This document shows positions 1 to 9,141 of a stretch of DNA of 64,000 bases, one piece after another; the first letter of the stretch is position 1; every line of letters starts with the position of its first letter. The stretch is from Candidatus Martarchaeota archaeon (GTDB taxonomy: Archaea; Micrarchaeota; Micrarchaeia; Micrarchaeales; Micrarchaeaceae). The DNA is taken from assembly GCA_023473425.1 (NCBI GenBank), contig JAMCYG010000021.1:16839-80838 (forward strand), read 5' to 3'. The notes under the pieces were generated by a model that ran no database searches, was not told where the DNA came from, and was given only the letters and a program-made list of their open reading frames with translations. The translations under genes were made by a program, and so were the position numbers.

Positions 1-57
1 ATAAATTGGCGGAGATTTTACTTATAAAACTATACTTATGCTGCATGCAAGAAAACG

Positions 58-1089
58 GTGTTTCGGATAGTTGGCAATAATATGAAGCGCAGAAGTGGGC
101 GCGGCAGCAAGCCCGCGCAGTCGTCGTTGCACAAGAGGCAATCGACAATAAAAGTGTGGCCTCTGTACATTGTTCTTGCTGCGCTTGTGGTTTTGTACAT
201 ACTATTTCAGGCGACTGCACTGTCGCTGGCCTTCGGGATAGCCGCGTTCGTGGTCATAGCCGCCATACTGTTACTTGAGATATCATTAGGCGTTAAGGAA
301 AGCGGCTACAGGAAAAGCATGCTGGAGTTCGCGGCTGTAATAATTGCAGTTGTAATATTCTGGCTCGCGCTAAGAATCGTGATGGGCACCAGTTCGCCGC
401 TTGATGTAGTGCCGAGTTGCAGCATGCTTCCAACTCTTTCAAGGGGGGACATGATACTGGTAAAAGGCGTGAACGCACAAGAGCTCAAGGCTCCGGTAGT
501 CGATGTGAGCAGCGCCCAGATGCAATCAATGCTGTCTAACATGGGCGCAGAGGACCTATCCTGCGTAGCATATAAGATAAACGGCGGCAGCGCGGTCGTA
601 TCACAGACCGTATATCCTGGATATTCAGTTGGACTTTACGACCCACAGTTCAATAAGATCGTCTCTGGACAGTCTGGCAACCTGATAAAGTATATATGCG
701 GTGAGAGGAACGTGACGTTCTCCAACGGCACAACTGAGCAGATCGCATACCTTACTGGAATAAGCATAGCTGGCACCAATATAACTGGCGACGCCGGCAA
801 CCCGATAATCGTGTACAAGACGCTGCTGCAGGACTCCTTCTACAAGGATGGCGACACATATGTCGTCCATAGGGTATATGCAGTGATAGACGCTAGCGGA
901 AACTACTATGTGCTTACGAAAGGAGACAACAACCCTGGTCTAGACATACAGTATGGCAATTATCCGATAGGTGAGGGCTACATAGAAGGCAGGGTGGTGG
1001 CTTCCATACCTTATTTAGGCTACCTGAAACTCATATTGAGCGGTGCCATAGCCCAGCCTGCCGGCTGCAACTACGTTATACAGCACTGA
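58..1089 (+). CDS. Signal peptidase I-like (S26 family) membrane protein
   Basis: N-terminal TM segments followed by VVPSCSMLPTLSRGDMILVKG (SxM catalytic Ser motif) and VLTKGDNNPGLD box. Confidence 0.8.
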   Translation: MFRIVGNNMKRRSGRGSKPAQSSLHKRQSTIKVWPLYIVLAALVVLYILFQATALSLAFGIAAFVVIAAILLLEISLGVKESGYRKSMLEFAAVIIAVVIFWLALRIVMGTSSPLDVVPSCSMLPTLSRGDMILVKGVNAQELKAPVVDVSSAQMQSMLSNMGAEDLSCVAYKINGGSAVVSQTVYPGYSVGLYDPQFNKIVSGQSGNLIKYICGERNVTFSNGTTEQIAYLTGISIAGTNITGDAGNPIIVYKTLLQDSFYKDGDTYVVHRVYAVIDASGNYYVLTKGDNNPGLDIQYGNYPIGEGYIEGRVVASIPYLGYLKLILSGAIAQPAGCNYVIQH

Positions 1090-1368
1090 ATGCACTGAGC
1101 ACTGCAGCGGGTACCATGACAGTAAATGTAGGAAAGAATGCAGTGCTTCTTATCTGATGGCAATGCGCTAGGCGATGTGCGGCTGCAGGGTTCGGCCTGC
1201 AGCATGCGGACTTCCCTAATTCACTCCTTATTCCATTTCTTCATCGTAAATGCAATAGATATTTATAGCTTTCCCGCTATAATTACTATGCCGGCCCGCT
1301 CCCTGTAAAGCAGGTCAGCATGAAGGCTTTTCGGGCTTTCTTTTATTCGGTAAATTAAGTGTTATTTA

Positions 1369-1677
1369 GTGAGCATTATGGCTAATCTTGCCAGCGATAT
1401 ACGTCTAGCTGTGGATAGCGGCGAAGTCGCGATTGGAATAAACAGCGTCATGGAGTCGATGGCCTCCGGCAAGGCGAAGCTAGTCATAGCATCATCGAAG
1501 AATAAGCCCGGGGCGCTCAGCGACATAGAACACGTCGCCAAGCTCGCTGAAGTCAAAGTCATAGTTTTCGATGGCGATCCCATACAGCTTGGAACAGTAT
1601 GCGGGAAGCCATACTCTGTGTCCGCGATATCTATAATAGACCAGGGCAACTCCAATATACTTGATGAGAATTACTGA
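1369..1677 (+). CDS. rpl30e: Ribosomal protein L30e
   Basis: L7Ae/L30e fold motif (KAKLVIASSKNKPGALSDIEHVAKLAEVKVIVFDG); position directly before S12-S7-EF2. Confidence 0.88.
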   Translation: MSIMANLASDIRLAVDSGEVAIGINSVMESMASGKAKLVIASSKNKPGALSDIEHVAKLAEVKVIVFDGDPIQLGTVCGKPYSVSAISIIDQGNSNILDENY

Positions 1678-1711
1678 ATTGCATTACTGAATCATAAATC
1701 ATGGTGATTTA

Positions 1712-2140
1712 TTGCCAAACGGCGAATTTGCTGCAAGAAAACTAGTAAGACAGAGGAAGCATCAGCGCATGCTAAAGAAGACCTTAAAGAGGAGGAAGCT
1801 AAAGCTGAAGCAGAAGTATGACGCAATCGGCACAGTGCCAAGGGCGAAGGGCCTTGTCCTACAGAAGATAATAGTCGAACAGAAGCAACCGAACTCTGGG
1901 CAGATAAAAGGTGTCAGGGTTCAACTGATAAAGAATGGCAAGATTGTGAGCGCCTTCTCGCCTGGAGACGGTACAATAAATCATATAGATGAGCACGATG
2001 AAGTCACTCTTGAGGGCCTTGGCGGCTCCCAGAGGGGTCAGATGGGCGCTATTCCGGGCTGGAAGTACAAGGTAATTGAAGTTAATGGTGCAAACCTGTG
2101 GCTCGTAAGGTGCGGCAAGAAAGAGAAGCCGAAGAGATGA
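1712..2140 (+). CDS. rpsL: Ribosomal protein S12 (uS12), TTG start
   Basis: QPNSGQIKGVRVQLIKNGKIVSAFSPGDG..NHIDEHDEVTLEG; GGTG-N5-TTG start. Confidence 0.95.
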   Translation: MPNGEFAARKLVRQRKHQRMLKKTLKRRKLKLKQKYDAIGTVPRAKGLVLQKIIVEQKQPNSGQIKGVRVQLIKNGKIVSAFSPGDGTINHIDEHDEVTLEGLGGSQRGQMGAIPGWKYKVIEVNGANLWLVRCGKKEKPKR

Positions 2141-2149
2141 CGTGATCAG

Positions 2150-2929
2150 ATGGATCAGGAGAATGTTCCAAAGAGTATTGAAAGCGCAAATGTTCAGGCG
2201 CCCGAGCCAAAGGCGGATGCAAAGCCGAAGAGAAAGAGCGTACCAAGAAAGAAGGCAAGCGTCCAGGCAGCTGAGAATGCAGGCGATGCAGAGTCCCAGA
2301 GCGAAGATTCTCGAGTTCATTCCAGGAACACAGTCCTTCTATTCGGCAAATACAGCTATGACGTTAAGATAAGCGACCCGAGCCTGAGAAACTACGTAAA
2401 CCTTACGCCTCAAGAGTATCCAATGTCGTTTAGAAGGGGTAGTCAGAAGCAGTTTTCAAAGGCAGACATAAACATCATAGAAAGGCTCGAAAATTCCCTA
2501 ATGCGCGGCGGAACAGGCAGTAAGATAGGCGGGCACGTGATAAGGACTGAGGGGCGGCTTCAGGGCAAGAAGCAGAAGGTGCTTAAGATAATAGAGTCCG
2601 CATTCGACAGGGTGAGCCAGAAGACAAACCAGAACCCGATAGAGATTCTCGTCAGGGCGCTAGAGAACAGCGCGCCGATAGAGGATACCACTAGGGTGAG
2701 GTATGGTGGCATAATATCAAACGTCGCGGTCGACGTGAGTGCCAGTCGCAGGCTCGACATTGCGCTCAGAAACATAGCAATTGCAGCCATAGTTGGCGCG
2801 TTCAAGAAAAAGAGGAAGATAGACGAAGCCCTGGCGGACGAGCTGATTCTTGCTGCGAACAATGATGTGAACAGCTACGCGACCAAGCGCAAGAACGAGA
2901 TAGAGCGCATGGCTAGGAGTGCGAAGTAG
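2150..2929 (+). CDS. rpsG: Ribosomal protein S7 (uS7) with long charged N-terminal extension
   Basis: C-terminal two thirds matches archaeal S7 (GKKQKVLKIIESAFDRVSQKTNQNPIEILVRALENSAPIEDTTRVRYGGI). Confidence 0.93.
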   Translation: MDQENVPKSIESANVQAPEPKADAKPKRKSVPRKKASVQAAENAGDAESQSEDSRVHSRNTVLLFGKYSYDVKISDPSLRNYVNLTPQEYPMSFRRGSQKQFSKADINIIERLENSLMRGGTGSKIGGHVIRTEGRLQGKKQKVLKIIESAFDRVSQKTNQNPIEILVRALENSAPIEDTTRVRYGGIISNVAVDVSASRRLDIALRNIAIAAIVGAFKKKRKIDEALADELILAANNDVNSYATKRKNEIERMARSAK

Positions 2930-2954
2930 CGCCAGAAATCACGAAGTGAGTAGT

Positions 2955-5147
2955 ATGGTAAGGAAAGAGTACATAGTAGAAGAAATAGCAAAGCTGATGA
3001 ACGACGTTGACAACATAAGAAACGTCGCAATCATCGCCCACGTACACCATGGGAAGACTACGCTTACCGATACCCTTCTGGTCAAGGTAGGCCTGATATC
3101 AAAAGCGGTATCTGGAGATGTACTCTACACGAACTTCGACGCAATCGAGAAGGAAAGGAAGATGACAATAAAGTCCGCCAACATCTCGCTCGGTTTTGAT
3201 TACAAAGGCAAGGATTACATAATTAATCTGATAGACACGCCAGGCCACGTCGACTTCGGTGGGCACGTTACCAGGTCAATGAGGGCTGTCGACGGAGTGG
3301 TAATAGTCATAGATCCTGTGGAAATGATAATGCCTCAGACCGAGACTGTGCTGAGGCAGGCCCTTCAGGAGCGCGCCAAGCCGGTCCTATTCATCAACAA
3401 GGTGGACAGGCTGCTCACAGAGCTCAGGTTGACACCGGAGCAAACGCAGGAAAGGATTGCGACGCTCATAAATGACGTAAACGATCTGGTAGACAAGTAT
3501 GCTCCAGAAGAGTATGTCGATGCTTGGAAAGTGAGCGTAGAGAAGGGAACGGTTGCCATGGGGTCCGCATATGAGCGGTGGGCAATGTCGAAGTACATCC
3601 TTCAAAGCAATAACGTTACATTCAAAGAGATATTCAAGTACACAGCTGAAGAGAACATACCAAAGCTGCAGGAGCTGGCGCCAATAGAAGACTCTATCCT
3701 TCCTATGATGATAGAGCACCTGCCTTCCCCGAAGGTGGCTCAGCAGTATAGGATACCTAGGATATGGCACGGGGACCTGAACAGCCCGGCTGGCAAGTCC
3801 ATGCTCGGCACCGACGCAAGCGCCAAGACCAACATGGTGGTTTTCGGCATAGTAGAGGACAGGCAGAGCGGAGAGGTAGCGGTAGGCCGCGTATTCTCTG
3901 GAGTGGCGAAGAAGGGTCTGGAAGTTCATATTTCTGGAAGCGAAAGCACTCAGAAGGTGCAGCAGGTCGGCATCTACATGGCCAAGGACAGGATAACTAT
4001 TGATGCAGTCCCGGCAGGCAACATAGCCGCGCTGGTCGGTCTGAAGAACGTTTCCGTTGGCGATACCCTGAGCGAAGAGCAGATCGAGCCCTTCGAGAGC
4101 ATAACCCACTACTCCAAGCCCGTGGTGACAAAGTCCATAGAGGCTAAGGATTCGAGGGACACTAGCAAGCTGATAGAGGCGCTGCACGATCTTTCGAAGG
4201 AGGACCCTACTATAAAGGTTGAAATAAACCAAGAGACAGGCGAGCACCTCGTCGCTGGAATGGGAGAACTGCACCTAGAGATAATAGAAACCAAGGTCAG
4301 GGACGAGTACAAGATACCAATAGTGTCCAGCGAGCCAATAGTTGTCTATCAAGAAACAATAGAGAAGAAGGTTGGTCCAATAGAAGGCAAGTCGCCGAAC
4401 AGGCACTCAAGGTTCTACATTACTGTAGAGCCGCTTAAGGAGTCGATACTCAAAGCCATAGACGAAGGCAAAGTCAGGGAAGGCAAGACCAAGGGCAAGT
4501 CCAACATAGAGGCGCTCATAGAGGCAGGCATGGAGAGGGACGTCGCAAAGGGTGTAGTCGACATCCGCAACGACTGCATACTGACTGATGTCACAAAAGG
4601 AGTCCAATACATGAATGAGGTAATGGAGCTGCTCATCGACGGCTTTGAGAGCGCTGTGAAAGATGGGCCGCTAGCAAGGGAGAAATGCACAGGCGTGCTT
4701 GTTAGCATAGTAGATGCCACTATACACGAAGATCCCGTGCATAGGGGTCCTGCGCAGATAATACCTGCCATAAGGAGGGCGATATATGCGGCAATGCTCA
4801 CGTCAGGCGTTGCATTGCTCGAGCCCAAGCAGAACTTCACGATAAGCATACCGCAGGACATGCTCTCCAGCGTGATAACAATGCTGCAGAGCAAGCGCGG
4901 CCAGGTAACAAACATAAGTCAGGAAAGGGAGGCCGCTACTATACAGGCCAAGATGCCTGTAGCAGAGGTCATAAAGGGATTTTCAAACGATCTCAGAGGC
5001 CTTACACAGGGAAGGGCGCTCTGGTCGCAGGAGTTCGCAGGCTATGAAAAGCTGCCAGCCCAGCTTCAGGACAAGATAGTCAGGGATATAAGGACGAGGA
5101 AAGGGCAGAATCCCGAACCGCCGAAGCCCGCTGACTTCACGGACTGA
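2955..5147 (+). CDS. fusA: Translation elongation factor EF-2
   Basis: MVRKEYIVEEIAKLM start; NLIDTPGHVDFGGHVTRSMRAVDG, INKVDRL, IHEDPVHRGPAQIIPAIRRA diphthamide region; ORF track start at 2919 appears too far upstream. Confidence 0.97.
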   Translation: MVRKEYIVEEIAKLMNDVDNIRNVAIIAHVHHGKTTLTDTLLVKVGLISKAVSGDVLYTNFDAIEKERKMTIKSANISLGFDYKGKDYIINLIDTPGHVDFGGHVTRSMRAVDGVVIVIDPVEMIMPQTETVLRQALQERAKPVLFINKVDRLLTELRLTPEQTQERIATLINDVNDLVDKYAPEEYVDAWKVSVEKGTVAMGSAYERWAMSKYILQSNNVTFKEIFKYTAEENIPKLQELAPIEDSILPMMIEHLPSPKVAQQYRIPRIWHGDLNSPAGKSMLGTDASAKTNMVVFGIVEDRQSGEVAVGRVFSGVAKKGLEVHISGSESTQKVQQVGIYMAKDRITIDAVPAGNIAALVGLKNVSVGDTLSEEQIEPFESITHYSKPVVTKSIEAKDSRDTSKLIEALHDLSKEDPTIKVEINQETGEHLVAGMGELHLEIIETKVRDEYKIPIVSSEPIVVYQETIEKKVGPIEGKSPNRHSRFYITVEPLKESILKAIDEGKVREGKTKGKSNIEALIEAGMERDVAKGVVDIRNDCILTDVTKGVQYMNEVMELLIDGFESAVKDGPLAREKCTGVLVSIVDATIHEDPVHRGPAQIIPAIRRAIYAAMLTSGVALLEPKQNFTISIPQDMLSSVITMLQSKRGQVTNISQEREAATIQAKMPVAEVIKGFSNDLRGLTQGRALWSQEFAGYEKLPAQLQDKIVRDIRTRKGQNPEPPKPADFTD

Positions 5148-5273
5148 CAGTCGCATCTGGCGGTTTGCAAGCATTTATATATGTTGAGCAGCATTAGATA
5201 TTCTGCTGATTGTCTTGGGTGCATCCTGCGCCCCTAGTATATCGGATGAAGTTCTAGGACAGACGGTGAAAAT

Positions 5274-5819
5274 ATGGCAACTTTCGCAAAGTTCGAAGTA
5301 TCAGATGAAGTCGTTCAGAAGACATACGAGGCCCTGCAGCAGGCAAGGCAGAAGGGCACCATAAGGAAGGGAGCCAATGAAGCCACAAAGAGCGTAGAAC
5401 GTGGAATGGCTAAGTTCGTAGTGGTCGCCACTGACGTTATACCACAAGAAGTTGTGATGCACATACCTATACTGTGCGAGCAGAAGGGCATACCGTTTAC
5501 ATATGTGCCGAGCAAGACTGATCTAGGCAAGTCGATAGGCATGAGCGTCTCCTGTGCTGCCGTAGCTGTGGAGAACGAGGGAGAGGCAAAAGCGAGCATA
5601 GCCGAGGTTGTTTCTAAAATAACCGGCATAGCTGCCCCCAAAAAGGAGGAGAAGAAATCCGAAGGCGCAGAGCAGAAGGCTGAGAAGAAAGAGAAGAAGC
5701 CGAAGAAGGCCAAAGCTGAGAAGGCTGAAGCTCCTGCTGCTCCTACTGTACCAGCAGAGGGTGCGAAGGCTGAAGCTCCGGCAGAAGCACATGCGGAAGC
5801 AGAGCCCAAGTCGGAATAA
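5274..5819 (+). CDS. rpl7ae: Ribosomal protein L7Ae with K/E/A/P-rich C-terminal tail
   Basis: GTIRKGANEATKSVERGMAKFVVVATDVIPQEVVMHIPILCEQKGIPFTYVPSK. Confidence 0.95.
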   Translation: MATFAKFEVSDEVVQKTYEALQQARQKGTIRKGANEATKSVERGMAKFVVVATDVIPQEVVMHIPILCEQKGIPFTYVPSKTDLGKSIGMSVSCAAVAVENEGEAKASIAEVVSKITGIAAPKKEEKKSEGAEQKAEKKEKKPKKAKAEKAEAPAAPTVPAEGAKAEAPAEAHAEAEPKSE

Positions 5820-5853
5820 ACAATAAATAATCTAGCGTTCATCGAGTGTTATT

Positions 5854-6144
5854 ATGGCTGATGCGAAACAACCGTCAAAACCGCAGGCGGCACCGCAGCC
5901 TGCGTCGCAGCCCGCACCTCAGCCTGCAGGATCGTTCAACGGCTTCCTCGCAGAAGTTATTGAGGTCAAGCAGAAGGTCAAGACTGGCATATATGGTGAA
6001 ATATACACGGTCTCATGCAGGATACTTGAAGGCAGGGACAGTGGAAGGATAATAAGGAGAAACCTCCTCGGCCCGATAAAGGCCGGCGACGTGATAAGGC
6101 TTCCAGACACAAGTAGGGAAGCCAAGGACATAAAAGTCAAGTGA
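5854..6144 (+). CDS. rps28e: Ribosomal protein S28e with Pro/Ala/Gln-rich N-terminal extension
   Basis: AEVIEVKQKVKTGIYGEIYTVSCRILEGRDSGRIIRRNLLGPIKAGDVIRL..SREA. Confidence 0.93.
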   Translation: MADAKQPSKPQAAPQPASQPAPQPAGSFNGFLAEVIEVKQKVKTGIYGEIYTVSCRILEGRDSGRIIRRNLLGPIKAGDVIRLPDTSREAKDIKVK

Positions 6145-6160
6145 CTCTGGGTGCTATGCT

Positions 6161-6325
6161 ATGAAATGCTCATATTGCTCAAAGGAAATACCAAAAGGCA
6201 CGGGCACGATGTATGTCACTAGAGCCGGTGCGATAAAGTACTACTGCTCAAGCAGGTGCTTTAAGAGTAACACTAAGATACACAGGAAGATAAATAAGAA
6301 GGAAGTTGCATCTCATAGCAAGTGA
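6161..6325 (+). CDS. rpl24e: Ribosomal protein L24e (54 aa, below ORF-track cutoff)
   Basis: Hand translation MKCSYCSKEIPKGTGTMYVTRAGAIKYYCSSRCFKSNTKIHRKINKKEVASHSK; CxxC..CxxxC zinc motif. Confidence 0.93.
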   Translation: MKCSYCSKEIPKGTGTMYVTRAGAIKYYCSSRCFKSNTKIHRKINKKEVASHSK

Positions 6326-6414
6326 GCCATAAGTGGTGCCGCTTCAAATCTATATCTGGTGCCTGGCCTAATCCTTATCATGATGTCTAGCGCATGCCGG
6401 CCAAGTCCGCTTAC

Positions 6415-6936
6415 TCAGTCTTTCTTGCTTTCCCCTTCAGAGCCGCCCTTCTTTTCTATGAGCTTCTTTCCAAGTTCTACCCTATTCTCTATCTGCTTCT
6501 CTATATTCTGCAGGTCTTCGGGCTTGAGCACACGCTCCAGCATGAACTTTGAATAGCCCAGGGAAAGCTGCGACAGGTCCATGAGCATGGACTGCAGGTC
6601 ATTCACGTTGAACTTCATGTCCTTCATAGGCTTGATTATCTCTATGCCTGCCGGCGCATAGTTGAAAGATATGCTGACTAGCGAAAAGAAACTCTTGACT
6701 AGCAAGGTCACCTCTGCACTTGACACGAATATGCCTTTATTCTCGAGGGGCTCCTCAACCGCCCCATAGCAGTAGACGACCCCCTTTTCCTTAAGAAGGT
6801 GCTTGTTTATAAGGTCGACAAGCAGTGGCTGCAACTTGTCCTTCTCATTGCTCTGCATATCAAAATACATCTTAACTAGAACGCCGCCCTTTGCTATCGT
6901 TTCCTCCGTTACCTCGTCTACCTGGGATTTAACCAT
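6415..6936 (-). CDS. Conserved hypothetical protein
   Basis: 173-aa ORF with GTG-N5-ATG start context; no family recognised. Confidence 0.65.
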   Translation of the reverse strand: MVKSQVDEVTEETIAKGGVLVKMYFDMQSNEKDKLQPLLVDLINKHLLKEKGVVYCYGAVEEPLENKGIFVSSAEVTLLVKSFFSLVSISFNYAPAGIEIIKPMKDMKFNVNDLQSMLMDLSQLSLGYSKFMLERVLKPEDLQNIEKQIENRVELGKKLIEKKGGSEGESKKD

Positions 6937-6966
6937 ACAATCACATACCTAACATTAACATCAGCG

Positions 6967-8256
6967 TCAAATTTGATTCTTTCCATCCTTAAGTCTTGCA
7001 GCCGCTTCCTCAGTCGTAAGCAGCTCCTCAGTTCCAGAAGATAAGTTCCTAAGTTTCACCTTCCCCAACTTCTCCTCCTCATCGCCTATTATTATCACGT
7101 AGCCGAAACGGAGCGCGTTCGCGTAGCCAAGCTGGTTGGCCAGGTTCTTTCCTGCCGTATTTATGTCCACGTTCAGCCCCATGGCCCTGAGCGCGTTCGC
7201 GGCTCCCAATGCATACTTAAAGTTGCTTTCCTTAACATGGGCCACGAAAACATCCGCATATGTATATACAGGCGCCATTTCGAAGCCCAGAGAATCCATG
7301 ACTCTGTCAACACCTATCGATATGCCGACGGCTGGCAGCTCCTTGCCCGCATACTTTCCTATGAGGTTGTCGTATCTCCCACCGCTGCCCATGGAATATC
7401 TCATTTCACCTTTCTTCTCCATCGTCTCGAAAACAACCCCGGTGTAGTAGTCGATGCCCCTTACAGTAGAGAAGTCTACTTCGATCTCGCCTCCAACCTT
7501 ATACATGCTCAGAAGGCTTAGCAGCTCACGCAGCTCTTTCACGGGCTCCTTGTCCTTCAGTATCCCTTCGACGTAGTCGAGGCGCTCTTCGTTAGTGCTG
7601 CCCTTAGCTATAAATTCCATTATGCCTTCGGCGCCTTCTCTTTCTAATCCCAGCTTAATGAGCTCAGCCGATACGCCGTCCTTGCCGAGCTTGTCGAGTT
7701 TGTCTATGGTGCGCATTACCTTTACCTGAAGCTTTTCAGGAATGCCGAACGCCGCAAGCGCGCCATTAAGTATCCTTCTGTCGCTTATCCTTATCATATA
7801 ATTTACTCCGAGCCTGTCATACGCGGTCATGGCTGCAGCTACGACTTCGGCATCGGTTACAATCCTCTTGCCGCCGACGATGTCCACGTCTGCCTGTGTT
7901 ATTTCCCTGTACCTGTTCTTCTGCGGCTCGTCAAGCCTCCATACCTTACCTATCTGATACCTCTTGAACGGCAGCGGAAGCTCCTGGTGCATGGCCATAA
8001 ACCTCGCAAGCGACATTGTCTGGTCATATCTGAAGCCGAGGTTCTCTACTGTAATCTCGAAAAGCTCTTTCTGGTTCTCTTCGCCCAGCGTCTTGTCACC
8101 TTTGAGGAGCGCGAGCGTTTCCACTGCGGGCGTGTCTATCTCATAGAACCCGAACGATTGGTATACCTTTTCTATAGTCCTGATAATACTACTCCTAAAT
8201 AGTGCCTCATTGGGCAGAAGGTCCCTTACGCCCCTTGGAAAAGGTACATCAGCCAT
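6967..8256 (-). CDS. hisS: Histidyl-tRNA synthetase
   Basis: FPRGVRDLLPNEA; class II motifs (RYQIGKVWRLDEPQKNRYREITQADVDIVG; GGRYDNLIG; GISIGVDRV); start set at MADVPFPRG. Confidence 0.95.
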   Translation of the reverse strand: MADVPFPRGVRDLLPNEALFRSSIIRTIEKVYQSFGFYEIDTPAVETLALLKGDKTLGEENQKELFEITVENLGFRYDQTMSLARFMAMHQELPLPFKRYQIGKVWRLDEPQKNRYREITQADVDIVGGKRIVTDAEVVAAAMTAYDRLGVNYMIRISDRRILNGALAAFGIPEKLQVKVMRTIDKLDKLGKDGVSAELIKLGLEREGAEGIMEFIAKGSTNEERLDYVEGILKDKEPVKELRELLSLLSMYKVGGEIEVDFSTVRGIDYYTGVVFETMEKKGEMRYSMGSGGRYDNLIGKYAGKELPAVGISIGVDRVMDSLGFEMAPVYTYADVFVAHVKESNFKYALGAANALRAMGLNVDINTAGKNLANQLGYANALRFGYVIIIGDEEEKLGKVKLRNLSSGTEELLTTEEAAARLKDGKNQI

Positions 8257-8371
8257 TGGATCAGCTATGGTAAGAGTGGTACGAGTATGGTACGAGAATA
8301 GATGTACTCTAATCATAATAAGCTTTCTCTGCGGCCTAGCCAAAATTGCCTAGTACTGGCCTGTGCACGCG

Positions 8372-8692
8372 TCAGATATTGCTCTTTATCCATTCAACGA
8401 GCATCTTCTTCGGTATAGCACCGACATTCTCGGCTTTGACGTTGCCTCCCTGAATTATCAGCGTGGTAGGTATGCTCATGATGTTGTACTTAGTGGCTAT
8501 GTTCTGGTTGTCATCCACGTTTATTTTCACGAACTTGGCTTTGCCTTCAAATTCCTTTGCCGCTTCTTCTATCTCAGGGGAATACATACGGCACGGACCG
8601 CACCATTCAGCCCACAGGTCTATTATCACAGGCAGTTTCGATTTCAGCACTTCCTTATCAAAATTCTCTTCATTTACATCAATCATGCTCAT
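8372..8692 (-). CDS. trxA: Thioredoxin
   Basis: DLWAEWCGPCRMYSPEIEE active site; MSIPTTLIIQGG. Confidence 0.95.
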   Translation of the reverse strand: MSMIDVNEENFDKEVLKSKLPVIIDLWAEWCGPCRMYSPEIEEAAKEFEGKAKFVKINVDDNQNIATKYNIMSIPTTLIIQGGNVKAENVGAIPKKMLVEWIKSNI

Positions 8693-8849
8693 TCGTCAGC
8701 ACCTTGTTTATGCATATTGCGCATCTGGCGCAATGCGTTATTATGTTATCGCTCACAAATATAAATATGACGCCCGCTCATGCGCTCTGCTGGTAAATCA
8801 TATGCAGCAAGAAGCACTATGAAAGGAATATAATTCTTTAAGGTAAAAT

Positions 8850-8914
8850 CACTTACAGTGATGACTAAAAGGTCCTGAGCAAGCGCTGTGATGAAGATCT
8901 TGAGTACTGATACT
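8850..8914 (+). ncRNA. Candidate archaeal C/D box sRNA (2'-O-methylation guide)
   Basis: Box C GTGATGA 8858-8864; 10-nt guide; box D' CTGA 8875-8878; box C' GTGATGA 8888-8894; 12-nt guide; box D CTGA 8907-8910; AT-rich TATA-like stretch about 25 nt upstream; gene ends are approximate. Confidence 0.78.
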
Positions 8915-8931
8915 AATGCCGAGGCATTCCA

Positions 8932-9141
8932 ATGTCGAAGATACCTAAAAATGCAGTAAAAAAGCTTGTAAGGAAGAAAGGAATAGTAGTCAGCGATGAG
9001 GCGGCCGGTGCCATTGCAAAGATACTGGAGGCAAAGGCAGCCGAAATAGCCAAGTATGCTGTAGCCAGGGCTAAAAAGAAGGGAAGGAGTGCCATACTAG
9101 GCGAAGACATCGATACCTACAGGATAAAGCACGGCGATTGA
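8932..9141 (+). CDS. Archaeal histone
   Basis: 69-aa histone fold: VVSDEAAGAIAKILEAKAAEIAKYAVARAKKKGRSAILGEDIDTYRI. Confidence 0.92.
   Translation: MSKIPKNAVKKLVRKKGIVVSDEAAGAIAKILEAKAAEIAKYAVARAKKKGRSAILGEDIDTYRIKHGD

Noticed and set aside
5315-5842. 175-aa Ala/Ser/Phe-rich minus-strand ORF
   Set aside because: Antisense of the L7Ae gene and its low-complexity tail
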